A stretch of 61,007 bases of DNA from contig JACONJ010000027.1 in NCBI GenBank assembly GCA_014323785.1, forward strand, positions 65,001-126,007, read 5' to 3'. This document shows positions 20,439 to 30,235 of this stretch, piece after piece. Origin of the DNA: Paracoccaceae bacterium. Its GTDB lineage: Bacteria; Pseudomonadota; Alphaproteobacteria; Rhodobacterales; Rhodobacteraceae. Position numbers and translations under genes: made by a program. The notes beneath the pieces were generated by a model. It was not told the origin of the DNA and ran no database searches. It saw nothing but the letters and a program-made list of their open reading frames with translations. Position 1 is the stretch's first letter, and each line of letters opens with the position of its first letter.

Positions 20439-23132
20439 TCAGACAAGGCGACCGTGGCAGTGCTTGAACTTCTTGCCTGACCCGCAGGGGCAGGGATCAT
20501 TCCGGCCCGGATTGCCCCAGGTTGTCGGGTCATCCCCTTTGAACCCGTCGATCAGGGGCGTCCTTGCGGGTGCGGTGGCCTGTGGTGCGGCCTGGGCGGC
20601 GTGCTGCCGCGCCTGAAGCTGTTTGATCAGTGCCGCTTGCTGTTCGGGGGTCAGGGGCTGGATTTGGGCCAGCCGCCGGGTAACATCGGTGCGCAGGCTG
20701 TCGAGCATCCCCTCAAACAGTTGAAACCCTTCGGTTTTGTATTCATTCAGCGGATCGCGCTGTGCATACCCGCGAAACCCCACGACCGAGCGCAGGTGCT
20801 CCAGCGTCAGCAGGTGCTCACGCCACTTCGCATCGATGGTTTGCAGCAAGACCTGCTTTTCGATGCTGCGCATCTGCCCGGGCCCGAATTGCACGGCCTT
20901 TTGCGCCATATGTTCATCCGCCGCGCGCTCCAGCCGTTCACGGATATCGGCATCATCCACGCCGTCTTCATCGGCCCATGCAACAACCGGCACATCAACG
21001 CCCAGCTTGTCGGCAACCTCGGCTTGCAGCCCCTTGGTATCCCACTGATCGGCATAGGTTTTCGGCGGCATATGACGTTCCACCAGATCATCGATAACCT
21101 GGTGGCGCATGTCGCGGGTGATCTCGGCACTCTCCCCGGTCCCCATGATCTCAAGCCGCTGTTCAAAGATCACCTTGCGCTGATCATTCATCACATCATC
21201 GAACTTAAGCAGCTGCTTGCGGATGTCGAAATTGCGCCCTTCAACCTTTGCCTGTGCCCTCTCCAGTGATTTGTTCACCCAGGGGTGCACAATCGCCTCG
21301 CCCTCTTTCATGCCCAGGGTGGACAGCATCTTGTCCAGCCGGTCTGACCCGAAGATGCGCATCAGGTCGTCTTCCAGGCTCAGGAAAAAAGAAGAGCGGC
21401 CAGGATCCCCCTGACGCCCGGACCGCCCGCGCAGCTGGTTGTCAATGCGGCGGCTTTCGTGGCGCTCGGTGGCCAGTACATACAGGCCCCCTGCCTCTTT
21501 TACCTTTTCTTCATCGCCGGCGTGTTCTGCCTCAATCTTTTTGCGTATCTCATCGGGGTGGGCATCAGGGTCGGCGGCCAGTGCCTCCATCACCTTGAAC
21601 TCGACATTGCCGCCCAGTTTGATGTCGGTTCCCCGCCCGGCCATGTTGGTGGCGATGGTGATGGCCCCCGGCTTTCCGGCATCGGCGATGATCTGGGCCT
21701 CTTGCGCGTGCTGGCGGGCGTTCAAAACATTATGCGGCAGGCTGGCCTTATCCAACAGGCCGCTCAGCGTTTCGGATTTTTCGATCGAGGTGGTGCCGAC
21801 AAGGACTGGCTGGCCCTGCGCATGCGCCTCACGAATCCGTGCGACAATCGCGGCGTATTTCTCGGCACCCGTACGGTAAATCTGATCATCCTCATCCACC
21901 CGGACGATGGGACGGTTTGTCGGCACCTCGACAACGCCAAGGCCGTAGATCGCCTGAAACTCTTCGGCTTCGGTTGCGGCGGTTCCGGTCATGCCCGACA
22001 GTTTGGCATAAAGCCGAAAGTAGTTCTGGAACGTGACCGAGGCCATGGTCACGTTCTCGGGCTGGATCTTGCAGCCCTCCCTGGCCTCAATCGCCTGGTG
22101 CAGCCCGTCCGACAGACGGCGACCCGGCATCATGCGGCCCGTGAACTCATCAACCAGCACAACCTCTCCACTGCGGACGATGTAGTCCTTGTCCTTCTGA
22201 AATACCTTGTGGGCGCGCAGTGCGTTGGTGGCGTGGTGAACGATGGTGGTTGATTCCGGGTCATAAAGGCTTTGCCCTGTCGGCAGAATCCCGGCCTGGT
22301 GCAGGGCCTCTTCCAGGAAATCGTTGCCTTCGTCGGTAAAGGTCGCGCGGCGGGTTTTTTCATCCAGCGTGAAATGATCGTCACTGATCCGGGGGATCAC
22401 CCTGTCGATGGCAACATACAGATCCGAGCGGTCCCCGGACGGGCCCGAGAGGATCAGCGGGGTCCGCGCCTCATCAATCAGGATCGAGTCGACCTCATCA
22501 ACAATTGCGAAATAATGCCCCCGCTGCACCATATCGGCAAGGTTAAGGCACATGTTGTCGCGCAAGTAGTCAAAGCCGAGCTCGTTATTGGTGGCATAGG
22601 TGACGTCCGCGGCATAGGCATGCCGCTTTTCATCACCGGGCTGGCGCGGGTAGACAACCCCGGTTGACAGCCCAAGTGCGGTATAAACCTTGCCCATCCA
22701 TTCCGCATCCCGCCTGGCCAGGTAATCATTGACCGTCACGATATGTACGCTTCTGCCGGTCAGCGCGTTCAGGTAGGCGGGGAAGGTGGCAACCAGGGTC
22801 TTGCCCTCACCCGTCTTCATCTCGGCGATATTGCCCTGATGCAGGAACAACCCGCCCATCAACTGTGTGTCAAAGGCGCGCAGCCCCAGGGTGCGGCGGG
22901 CCGCTTCCCGGCAATTGGCAAAGGCTTCGGGCAGAAGGTCGTCCAGCACCGCGCCGTTCTGTGCGCGGTTGCGCAACTCGGCGGTTTTGGCGACGATGTC
23001 GGTGCTGTTCAATTGTTTGAATTCCGGTTCCAGCGCGTTGATCTGCTGGATCACCGAATGCACCGATTTGACCTTGCGGTCATTCGGGGTGCCAAAGACC
23101 TTCCTTGCCATGGTTCCAAGACCAAGAATCAT
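20439..23132 (-). CDS. secA: Preprotein translocase ATPase SecA
   Basis: SecA drives Sec-dependent export through SecYEG at the inner membrane. The 897-residue protein has Walker [12 protein letters not shown], the DEAD-like [17 protein letters not shown], the preprotein cross-linking domain, the second nucleotide fold ([14 protein letters not shown]), and the C-terminal zinc motif [14 protein letters not shown] that binds SecB and lipids. The start [14 protein letters not shown] is the family start; the open frame to 23210 is not. No secM-like arrest gene is visible upstream. Full length and apparently intact. Confidence 0.98.
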   Translation of the reverse strand: MILGLGTMARKVFGTPNDRKVKSVHSVIQQINALEPEFKQLNSTDIVAKTAELRNRAQNGAVLDDLLPEAFANCREAARRTLGLRAFDTQLMGGLFLHQGNIAEMKTGEGKTLVATFPAYLNALTGRSVHIVTVNDYLARRDAEWMGKVYTALGLSTGVVYPRQPGDEKRHAYAADVTYATNNELGFDYLRDNMCLNLADMVQRGHYFAIVDEVDSILIDEARTPLILSGPSGDRSDLYVAIDRVIPRISDDHFTLDEKTRRATFTDEGNDFLEEALHQAGILPTGQSLYDPESTTIVHHATNALRAHKVFQKDKDYIVRSGEVVLVDEFTGRMMPGRRLSDGLHQAIEAREGCKIQPENVTMASVTFQNYFRLYAKLSGMTGTAATEAEEFQAIYGLGVVEVPTNRPIVRVDEDDQIYRTGAEKYAAIVARIREAHAQGQPVLVGTTSIEKSETLSGLLDKASLPHNVLNARQHAQEAQIIADAGKPGAITIATNMAGRGTDIKLGGNVEFKVMEALAADPDAHPDEIRKKIEAEHAGDEEKVKEAGGLYVLATERHESRRIDNQLRGRSGRQGDPGRSSFFLSLEDDLMRIFGSDRLDKMLSTLGMKEGEAIVHPWVNKSLERAQAKVEGRNFDIRKQLLKFDDVMNDQRKVIFEQRLEIMGTGESAEITRDMRHQVIDDLVERHMPPKTYADQWDTKGLQAEVADKLGVDVPVVAWADEDGVDDADIRERLERAADEHMAQKAVQFGPGQMRSIEKQVLLQTIDAKWREHLLTLEHLRSVVGFRGYAQRDPLNEYKTEGFQLFEGMLDSLRTDVTRRLAQIQPLTPEQQAALIKQLQARQHAAQAAPQATAPARTPLIDGFKGDDPTTWGNPGRNDPCPCGSGKKFKHCHGRLV

Positions 23133-23212
23133 GTCCAACGCCTTTTCTTGCGGGGGGCAGGACAATGGCCCCCTTGCCGCCTGCTGCCGGGTAATATCGC
23201 CCCAATCCATCC

Positions 23213-23269
23213 AACTGGTGGCTGCTGATCGGGCCTCACTTAAACTGGTGGCTGATCGGGCCTTACTTA
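23213..23269. repeat. Imperfect direct repeat in secA upstream region
   Basis: AACTGGTGGCTG-CTGATCGGGCC (from 23213) is followed at 23243 by AACTGGTGGCTGATCGGGCC, each ending in a C(A/T)CTTA or TTACTTA block. The second copy lacks three bases. The pair lies 80-137 bp upstream of the secA start, in the region shared with the divergent binding-protein gene, so it may be a pair of operator sites or a local duplication. Confidence 0.7.
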
Positions 23270-23371
23270 ATTGTCCGGAATGCCCGTGTCAACCTGACAT
23301 GTGACAGCGGCGGCGGGGGGCTTCCTGGCCATCCGCCGCCCTTATAAAAGTGTGGTTCTTTTAGCCACCCG

Positions 23372-23400
23372 TTGACAAAGGGACTGATGGGATACTTTAT
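23372..23400 (+). promoter_or_regulatory. Possible sigma70 promoter of the LIV-type binding-protein gene
   Basis: A perfect -35 TTGACA (23372-23377) is followed by the AT-rich CTTTATAG at 23395-23402 in -10 position. The -10 match is only partial, so the exact hexamer is uncertain. It lies 30-60 nt upstream of the start codon. Confidence 0.45.
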
Positions 23401-23431
23401 AGCTCATTCAGGTCCAATCAGGGAGACAGAC

Positions 23432-24625
23432 ATGAAAAAACAATTGTTTGGTATGGTTGCCGCGACCGTTCTGGCAACCGGTGCCCAGGCCGAAGGGCAG
23501 GGTCGCGTGGTGCTGGGCGTCATCATCGGATTCACTGGCCCGATTGAATCGCTGACCCCGCAAATGGCCGACGGTGCCGAACTGGCGATGACCGAAGTCA
23601 CCGCCAGCGGCAATTTGATGGGTGGCATGTCCGTCACCTCGGTCCGCGCGGATTCCACCTGTATCGACAGTGCCGCAGCACAAGCCGCGGCTGAGCGCCT
23701 GATCACCGCCGACAATGTTGACGGAATCGTCGGTGCCGACTGTTCGGGCGTGACAACCTCAATCCTGTCGAACGTGGCAGTGCCGAATGGCATGGTGATG
23801 GTGTCGCCCTCGGCCACCTCGCCCGCCTTGTCGAATATTGAGGACAATGGCCTGTTCTTTCGCACCGCCCCTTCGGATGCGCGCCAGGGCGTTGTGATGG
23901 CCGAGGTTATCATGGACCGAGGCCTCAATGAGGTTGCCGTAACCTACACCAATAACGACTATGGCCAGGGCCTGGCGGACAGCTTCACTGCTGCCTTTGA
24001 GGCCGCCGGCGGCACGGTGACAATTGCCGTTGCGCATGAAGATGGCCGTGCCGATTATGCGGCAGAGGTCGGTGCGCTGGCCGCGGCAGGCGGGGAGGCA
24101 CTGGTTGTCGCGGGTTATGCGGACCAGGGCGGCGCGGGCGTGATCCGGGCCGCACTTGACACTGGCGCATTTGAAACCTTTGTCTTGCCTGACGGGATGG
24201 CCAGCCAGACGCTGGTCGATAATTTCGGCGCGGACGTTAATGGGTCTTTCGGCCAGCAACCCGGCAGCGACAGTAAAGGTGCTGAAATCTTTCACGGCCT
24301 GGCCGAGGGGGCTGGATTTGATGGTACCTCGATCTTTGCCAAGGAAAGCTATGACGCGGCTGCGCTGATCCTGCTGGCGATGCAGGCTGCGGGCTCCACC
24401 GCACCAGGTGACTATGCCGGACACATCATGGCTGTGGCCAACGCGCCCGGTACCCCGATTCTGCCCGGTCAGTTAGGCATGGCACTGGAGATGATCGCCA
24501 ATGGCCAGGATATCGATTACGTCGGTGCCTCTGCCGTGGAACTGGTTGGCCCGGGCGAATCCGCCGGGGCTTATCGCGAGATCGAGATCGAAGACGGCGC
24601 ATTTGTCACCACGCGATTCCGCTAA
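23432..24625 (+). CDS. Branched-chain amino acid type ABC transporter, substrate-binding protein
   Basis: A 397-residue periplasmic-binding protein of the LivJ/type 1 fold. The signal peptide is residues 1-20 (MKKQLFGMVAATVLATGAQA). The mature part has LGVIIGFTGPIESLTPQMAD at the front, GVTTSILSNVAVPNGMVMVS in the hinge region, FRTAPSDARQGVVMAEV and YTNNDYGQGLADSF, all characteristic. A GGGAG precedes the start. Ligand is unknown; the family binds branched-chain amino acids, amides, urea and other small molecules. It is followed by two ATPases but no permease. Confidence 0.92.
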   Translation: MKKQLFGMVAATVLATGAQAEGQGRVVLGVIIGFTGPIESLTPQMADGAELAMTEVTASGNLMGGMSVTSVRADSTCIDSAAAQAAAERLITADNVDGIVGADCSGVTTSILSNVAVPNGMVMVSPSATSPALSNIEDNGLFFRTAPSDARQGVVMAEVIMDRGLNEVAVTYTNNDYGQGLADSFTAAFEAAGGTVTIAVAHEDGRADYAAEVGALAAAGGEALVVAGYADQGGAGVIRAALDTGAFETFVLPDGMASQTLVDNFGADVNGSFGQQPGSDSKGAEIFHGLAEGAGFDGTSIFAKESYDAAALILLAMQAAGSTAPGDYAGHIMAVANAPGTPILPGQLGMALEMIANGQDIDYVGASAVELVGPGESAGAYREIEIEDGAFVTTRFR

Positions 24626-24685
24626 TCCATCCTGAAGCCGCCCGGTTCATGGCCGGGCAGCTTCTTTCGCTGATTGGGGGGCGCA

Positions 24686-25465
24686 ATGATCGTCGTTGAA
24701 GACGTCCACAAGCATTTCGGTGGCTTTCGCGCGGTTGATGGTACCAGCCTGACCATCGAAGCCGGCTCTATTACCGGGCTTGTGGGCCCGAACGGCGCAG
24801 GAAAGACAACACTTTTCAATGTGATCGCAGGTGTTCTTCCACCAACCGCTGGCCGCGTGGTGATGGATGGGGAAGACATCACCGGGCTGCCACCCCATGA
24901 TCTGTTTGCCAGAGGGCTGCTGCGTACCTTTCAGATCGCGCACGAGTTCGCCTCAATGACCGTGCGCGAGAACCTGATGATGGTTCCCGGCAATCAGTCG
25001 GGTGAGGGGATCTGGAATACCTGGTTCCGTCGCGGCCGCATCGCCAGGGAGGAACAGAAGCTCGCCCGCAAAGCCGATGAGGTGCTGGCGTTTCTGACCA
25101 TTGACCATCTGGCCGATGAGAAGGCCGGAAATTTGTCCGGCGGACAGAAGAAGCTGCTGGAACTGGGCCGGACGATGATGGCTGCCGCCAGGATTGTCTT
25201 TCTTGATGAGGTCGGCGCAGGCGTGAATCGAACCCTTCTGAACACCATCGGCGATGTAATCCAGCGGCTGAATATCGAGCACGGCTATACCTTTTGCATG
25301 ATTGAGCACGACATGGATTTCATCGGCCGCCTTTGCAACCCTGTTATCGTGATGGCCGGGGGCAGGGTTCTGGCCAAGGGTACAATCGATGAGATCAAGG
25401 CCAATGAACAGGTGATCGAGGCGTATCTGGGCGCCGGGCGAAAGACCGGAACGGTCGCCCAATGA
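24686..25465 (+). CDS. LivG-type ABC transporter ATP-binding protein
   Basis: A 259-residue ATPase. Walker A GPNGAGKTTLFNVIAG, signature LSGGQKKLLELGRTMM, Walker B IVFLDEVGAGVN and switch His in IEHDMDFI are in place; the residue after the catalytic DE is Val where most homologs have Pro. A C-terminal LivG tail (NEQVIEAYLG) confirms subfamily. The start MIVVEDV follows GGGGGG. The gene overlaps the LivF-type gene by 4 nt (ATGA). It would pair with LivF on a LivHM permease dimer, but no permease gene is nearby. Confidence 0.93.
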   Translation: MIVVEDVHKHFGGFRAVDGTSLTIEAGSITGLVGPNGAGKTTLFNVIAGVLPPTAGRVVMDGEDITGLPPHDLFARGLLRTFQIAHEFASMTVRENLMMVPGNQSGEGIWNTWFRRGRIAREEQKLARKADEVLAFLTIDHLADEKAGNLSGGQKKLLELGRTMMAAARIVFLDEVGAGVNRTLLNTIGDVIQRLNIEHGYTFCMIEHDMDFIGRLCNPVIVMAGGRVLAKGTIDEIKANEQVIEAYLGAGRKTGTVAQ

Positions 25466-26178
25466 GCGATCCCCCGTTCCTTATCGGCCACGCGATGACC
25501 GGCGGGTATGGTACCGGCGCGGATATTTTGCACGGGTGCACAATTGCCGTGGAACCGGGTGAGATTGCTGTAATCGTCGGTCCGAACGGTGCGGGCAAAT
25601 CCACCGCGATGAAAGCACTTTTCGGCATGCTGAATTTGCGTAAGGGGCAGATTCTTCTGGATGGGAAGGATATCACCAGGCTCAGCCCGCAGACGAGGGT
25701 CGGCAGGGGCATGGGCTTTGTACCGCAGACCGCAAACATCTTTGCCGCACTGACAGTCAGGGAAAACCTGGAGATGGGGGCCTTTATCCGGCGCGACGAC
25801 ATCTCGGGCACGATGGAACAAATCTATGATCTGTTTCCAATCCTCAGGGAAAAACGCCATCAGGCGGCGGGTGAACTGTCCGGCGGTCAACGCCAGCAGG
25901 TTGCCATTGGTCGCGCGCTGATGACCCGGCCCAAGGTTCTGATGCTGGATGAGCCGACGGCGGGCGTGTCCCCCATCGTGATGGATGAAATCCTTGACCG
26001 CATCATAAAGGTAGCGCGCACGGGCATCCCGATCTTGATGGTTGAACAGAATGTGCGTCAGTCCCTGGAGATCGCCGATAAGGGCTATGTTCTGGTGCAG
26101 GGGCGCAACGCCTATTCCGGGACTGGCAAGGCACTTCTGGCCGACCCCGAAGTGCGCAAGAGTTTTCTGGGGGGCTGA
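25462..26178 (+). CDS. LivF-type ABC transporter ATP-binding protein
   Basis: A 238-residue ATPase with Walker A GPNGAGKSTAMKALFG, signature LSGGQRQQVAIGRALM, Walker B VLMLDEPTAGVSP, and switch region LMVEQNVRQSL. The family feature FVPQTANIFAALTVRENLEM is present. It overlaps the LivG-type gene by 4 nt. The cluster ends here; 26179-26372 contains no coding sequence I can identify, and the next gene is on the other strand. Confidence 0.93.
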   Translation: MSDPPFLIGHAMTGGYGTGADILHGCTIAVEPGEIAVIVGPNGAGKSTAMKALFGMLNLRKGQILLDGKDITRLSPQTRVGRGMGFVPQTANIFAALTVRENLEMGAFIRRDDISGTMEQIYDLFPILREKRHQAAGELSGGQRQQVAIGRALMTRPKVLMLDEPTAGVSPIVMDEILDRIIKVARTGIPILMVEQNVRQSLEIADKGYVLVQGRNAYSGTGKALLADPEVRKSFLGG

Positions 26179-26372
26179 GGGTTGCCGCGCACCCCGTCGC
26201 ACCCCCGACCTTCTTTTGGCGGTGCGAAACCTGGCCTTGCGGCCATGGCCGATAACGGGTTCTGGCTGCCAGCACTGGTAAGGGCAAAAGAGCCCACACT
26301 CTCCCGCGGTGGCCATCCTGTAGCACCCCGTGCCCCCGACCAATGGCTGTCAGGGACTGTGACCCGTATTCG

Positions 26373-27125
26373 TTATCCGAATATCCGCCGGAAGAGGCCG
26401 ACATTCCAGAGGGGGGCGGTGTTCCGGCTTGGGGTGGTGACCGGCGCAGAGGGCCGGGGATCCTGAACCGGAACGGCGGCGGCAGGCGGGGTGCGACCCT
26501 CCGGCCGATTGGCAGCAGCAAAGGCACTTGTGAACCCGCGCAGCGTGTCCAGGCTGGTTTCGTTATCTGCCAGTGCCAGTACACTTAGCGTGGCGATGCG
26601 CGGCCCCACATCAAGATACGCACGCCAGTAATCCTTGCCCGCCCCGTCAAACGGGCCCTCACTGGTGTCGCGGGCGTGCAGGTAATAGATATTGCCTTGG
26701 TGGAAACTGTCGATGATCGTGACGGTGTTCGGATCCTGACTTCGACTGAGCAGGCGACGCCCACCCTCTGTGCGGAAGAACCTGTCAAGGCCAGGGATCG
26801 CCGTGCGCAAACTGCCCTCGGCCGACGGCGCAGAGATCGAGGCCGTCAGGATCGACGGCACCGACGGCTGCGGTGCCCGGGAAGAATTTGAGATCGCCGC
26901 ACAATTGCCCATCAGGACAAAGGCTGTATCCCCTCGATCATGGGTCTCTGTCGGGTCAATGCAGTAGCCCGCAGGGCCCGTCACCACGACCTGATCCGTT
27001 GTCACGGTAACCTCACTTGGGGCGGGGCGCGTGTCCGGGGCCGTCAACGTGCCAGGGCCACCACCGCAGGCAGAGAGGGCAAGAAGCACGGCGATCAGGA
27101 TCGGCCTAGATGTCCATATAGACAT
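26373..27125 (-). CDS. Hypothetical lipoprotein downstream of ilvD
   Basis: A 250-residue protein not assigned to a family. The leader MSIWTSRPILIAVLLALSAC gives a lipobox (LSAC), so it is probably a lipoprotein. It contains one further early cysteine (GYCIDPTE), a second (MGNCAAIS), a central region with IDSFHQGNIYYLHARDTS and KDYWRAYLDVG, and a proline-rich C-terminal segment. Its start lies 20 nt inside the ilvD 3' end, so it is translated from the ilvD transcript. The 5' extension of the frame to 27308 is antisense-free but inside ilvD and was rejected. Function unknown. Confidence 0.72.
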   Translation of the reverse strand: MSIWTSRPILIAVLLALSACGGGPGTLTAPDTRPAPSEVTVTTDQVVVTGPAGYCIDPTETHDRGDTAFVLMGNCAAISNSSRAPQPSVPSILTASISAPSAEGSLRTAIPGLDRFFRTEGGRRLLSRSQDPNTVTIIDSFHQGNIYYLHARDTSEGPFDGAGKDYWRAYLDVGPRIATLSVLALADNETSLDTLRGFTSAFAAANRPEGRTPPAAAVPVQDPRPSAPVTTPSRNTAPLWNVGLFRRIFG

Positions 27126-28839
27126 GCCTCTCCTCAATCCCGCCGGGATGCGTGGTGGCCCCCTTGGCCGCCGGGCCAACCAGTTGCGCGTATTTCCAAA
27201 GCGCACCGGTGGCATAGATCGTCTCACGCGGGCCGGACCAGTCTTTGGCGCGGGTGGCCATGTCATCCCCGGACAAGGCGACCGACAACTCCCCCTTGAC
27301 CGCATCAATGGTGATCATGTCGCCATCTCTCAGCAGGCCGATGGGCCCGCCCACCGCCGCCTCCGGCCCAACATGGCCCACGCAGAAGCCGCGGGTGGCA
27401 CCGGAAAACCGGCCATCGGTGATCAGCGCAACCTTCTTGCCCATGCCCTGCCCCGAAAGGGCGGACGTGGTCGCAAGCATTTCGCGCATGCCGGGGCCTC
27501 CCTTGGGGCCCTCATTGCGGATGACGATGACCTCCCCCTCTGCATAGGTGCGGTCTTTCACGGCCTGGAACGCATCCTCTTCACATTCAAAGACCCGCGC
27601 GGGGCCAGTGAAAACCTGATGTTCAGGCGCAATGCCCGCGATCTTCACGATGGCACCTTCCGGGGCCAAATTGCCCTTCAGGCCCACAACACCCCCGGTT
27701 TCGGTCAGTGGCGTGGCAGCGGGATGGATGACCTTGCCATCGGCATCCCGTGTGATCAGGTCCAGAACCTCCCCCATCGTGCGGCCTGTGGCGGTGATAC
27801 AGTCCTCATGAATCATGCCGATCTTGCGCAATTCCTTCATCACGACGGGGACACCGCCCGCCTCATAGAGATCCTTGGCCACATACCGGCCACCGGGCTT
27901 CATATCGACGAAGTAGGGCGTATCCTTGAAAATTTCGCAGACTTCAAACAAGTCGAACCCAATCCCCGCTTCATGGGCGATCGCGGGCAGATGCAGCCCC
28001 GCATTCGTGGAACCGCCGGTACAGGCCACGACCCGGGCGGCATTTTCAAGCGATTTACGGGTCACGATATCCCGTGCGCGGATGTTCTGTTCAAGAAGCT
28101 GCATCACCGCCTCCCCCGAGGCGGCACCATAGCTATCGCGCGACTCGTACGGCGCAGGCGCACCCGAGGAATTCGGCAGCGCAAGGCCAATGGCCTCGGA
28201 CACGCACGCCATCGTATTTGCTGTGAATTGCCCCCCGCAGGCCCCGGCAGAGGGGCAGGCCACACGCTCAAGTACCGCCAGTGCTTCATCTGACAGTTGG
28301 CCGGCCTGATGCTGCCCCACGGCTTCAAACACATCCTGCACCGTGATGTCCTTGCCATTGAGCCGACCCGGCAGAATCGAGCCGCCATAGATGAACACAG
28401 AGGGCACATTCAGGCGCACCATGGCCATCATCATCCCCGGCAGGGATTTGTCGCAGCCTGCAAGGCCGACAATCGCGTCATAGCAGTGGCCGCGCATCGT
28501 CAATTCAACCGTGTCGGCAATCGCATCGCGAGAGGCAAGCGAAGACCGCATTCCCTCATGCCCCATGGCGATCCCGTCAGTCACCGTGATGGTTGTAAAC
28601 TCCCGCGGGGTGCCGTTGGCATGCTTCACCCCCAGCTTCACCGATTGCGCCTGACGGTTGAGCGCGATGTTGCAGGGCGCGGCTTCGTTCCAGCACGTGG
28701 CAACCCCTACGAACGGCTGATGAATCTCCTCATCGCTCAGCCCCATGGCATGGAAATAGGACCGGTGCGGCGCACGCGCTGGCCCCTCGGTTACATGGCG
28801 GCTTGGCAGTCTGGATTTATCGTGCTTGCCTTTCAGCAT
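27106..28839 (-). CDS. ilvD: Dihydroxy-acid dehydratase
   Basis: IlvD dehydrates 2,3-dihydroxy-isovalerate and -methylvalerate to the 2-keto acids in valine and isoleucine synthesis, using an Fe-S cluster. The 577-residue protein has FVGVATCWNEAAPCN, the block VGLAGCDKSLPGMM, and SAGACGGQFTANTM, which supply the cluster cysteines, and GRFSGATRGFCVGHV near the C-terminus. Full length. It overlaps the following lipoprotein gene by 20 nt. Confidence 0.98.
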   Translation of the reverse strand: MLKGKHDKSRLPSRHVTEGPARAPHRSYFHAMGLSDEEIHQPFVGVATCWNEAAPCNIALNRQAQSVKLGVKHANGTPREFTTITVTDGIAMGHEGMRSSLASRDAIADTVELTMRGHCYDAIVGLAGCDKSLPGMMMAMVRLNVPSVFIYGGSILPGRLNGKDITVQDVFEAVGQHQAGQLSDEALAVLERVACPSAGACGGQFTANTMACVSEAIGLALPNSSGAPAPYESRDSYGAASGEAVMQLLEQNIRARDIVTRKSLENAARVVACTGGSTNAGLHLPAIAHEAGIGFDLFEVCEIFKDTPYFVDMKPGGRYVAKDLYEAGGVPVVMKELRKIGMIHEDCITATGRTMGEVLDLITRDADGKVIHPAATPLTETGGVVGLKGNLAPEGAIVKIAGIAPEHQVFTGPARVFECEEDAFQAVKDRTYAEGEVIVIRNEGPKGGPGMREMLATTSALSGQGMGKKVALITDGRFSGATRGFCVGHVGPEAAVGGPIGLLRDGDMITIDAVKGELSVALSGDDMATRAKDWSGPRETIYATGALWKYAQLVGPAAKGATTHPGGIEERHVYMDI

Positions 28840-28957
28840 AGGCTAAGGCCTCCCTCAAGTCCTGACACTTCTGTCCCTCTTGGATAAACACAGGCGCACA
28901 GGGCGTCAAGCTGGCGGCTTGGGTCTTTGGCATCAATCAGGGATAAGGAGGGGTAAG

Positions 28958-29092
28958 GTGATTTTACCGGCGGCACGTGTGGCGGGCAGTGTATTACGCG
29001 GTGCTGGCCTTGCCCAATCAGGTTTGATGATGGGTACCATCACGTTTTCTGTCTTTGATATTGTGGCCTGTGTCCGCTATGGTGCGCTCTAA
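28958..29092 (+). CDS. Possible small ORF (44 aa) upstream of cysE
   Basis: A GTG at 28958 preceded by AAGGAGGGG (7 nt spacing) opens a 44-residue frame, from VILPAARVAGSVLRGAG to ACVRYGAL, ending 18 nt before cysE. The ribosome-binding site is unusually strong for a chance ORF, and the middle (LMMGTITFSVFDIVA) is hydrophobic. It could be a leader peptide or a small membrane protein. No family is recognised and codon use is not decisive. Confidence 0.28.
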   Translation: MILPAARVAGSVLRGAGLAQSGLMMGTITFSVFDIVACVRYGAL

Positions 29093-29110
29093 ACATCGAG
29101 GGAGGCTGCC

Positions 29111-29944
29111 ATGGCCGAGTACCGCACACAGATCGCGCAAGTGGACCCGGTCTGGAGCCGGATCACATCCGAAGCGACAGAGGCCGTAAAGGCAGAACCG
29201 CTTTTGGGGGGGATGGTGCATGGCTCGATCCTGCATCACGGCAGCCTGGAAGATGCGCTGGCCTATCGCATCGCGCAAAAGCTGGCCTCGCGCGAGATGT
29301 CCGAGCAAATCCTGCGCGAGATCGCTGATGAGGCTTTCGCAGCGACCCCCGCGCTTGGTGTTGCGGTGCGCACGGATATCATGGCCGTCCATGAGCGTGA
29401 TCCGGCCTGCCATCGGCTCCTTCAGCCGTTGCTCTATTTTAAGGGATTCCAGGCCATCCAGGCCTATCGCGTTGGCCACTGGCTGTGGGGTAAGGGGCGT
29501 CGGGATGTCGCCTATTTCATCCAAATGCGCGTAAGTGAAATGTTCGGGGTGGATATCCATCCGGCCGCCCGCATCGGACAGGGCATCATGATCGACCACG
29601 CCCATTCCATCGTCATCGGTGAAACCGCCGTGGTCGGCGACAATGTCTCGATGCTGCATTCCGTCACGCTTGGCGGAACCGGCAAGGAGGAAGAGGACCG
29701 CCACCCCAGGATCGGTGATGGTGTGCTGATTGGGGCGGGTGCAAAGGTGCTGGGCAATATCCACGTGGGCAATTGCAGTCGCGTGGCGGCGGGGTCCGTC
29801 GTGCTGGACAATGTGCCCCCCTGTAAAACGGTGGCGGGCGTACCCGCGAAAATTGTGGGCGAAGCCGGGTGTGCCCAGCCCTCAATGCGTATGGATCACC
29901 TTTTGGCGGCGGATCAGGCCGCCGCATCTTTCCCGGGCGGCTGA
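29111..29944 (+). CDS. cysE: Serine O-acetyltransferase
   Basis: CysE transfers acetyl from acetyl-CoA to L-serine, the first step of cysteine synthesis. The 277-residue protein has the N-terminal helical domain (ALAYRIAQKLAS), FQAIQAYRVGHWLW, and the left-handed beta-helix with DIHPAARIGQGIMIDHAHS (catalytic Asp/His) and VTLGGTGKE. The C-terminal tail is longer than in short homologs (about 35 residues after VAGVPAKIVG), where the O-acetylserine (thiol)-lyase-binding end would be; its last residue here is Gly, not the usual Ile. RBS GGGAGG. Confidence 0.96.
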   Translation: MAEYRTQIAQVDPVWSRITSEATEAVKAEPLLGGMVHGSILHHGSLEDALAYRIAQKLASREMSEQILREIADEAFAATPALGVAVRTDIMAVHERDPACHRLLQPLLYFKGFQAIQAYRVGHWLWGKGRRDVAYFIQMRVSEMFGVDIHPAARIGQGIMIDHAHSIVIGETAVVGDNVSMLHSVTLGGTGKEEEDRHPRIGDGVLIGAGAKVLGNIHVGNCSRVAAGSVVLDNVPPCKTVAGVPAKIVGEAGCAQPSMRMDHLLAADQAAASFPGG

Positions 29945-30235
29945 GCATTCGGCATTGGGGCAAGGATTTATACGGCCCCGCGCATCGTCAGACTCTGATT
30001 GAAAGCTTAGGCAGGTCTTGGCGCACGCGGTTCCGGCCACGTGCCGGGGCGGTTGGCCAAGAGTGTCCATCCCGCCCCGTCGCCTGGTTGCAGGGTCAAA
30101 CCGGGAATGTGTGCGCCACAGCCCCCGAAGGCTTTGCCGCTGGCGGAGCCTTCCGGTTCAAAGGGGAACTCGGCCACGGGCAGCGACGGGAACAGCACTG
30201 GAGTCTGCCAGATAGTCGCGGATCTGCTTTGCATA

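Noticed and set aside
28880-28957. Upstream extension of the possible 44-aa ORF
   Set aside because: No ribosome site and overlaps the ilvD promoter region; the internal GTG has a far better signal.
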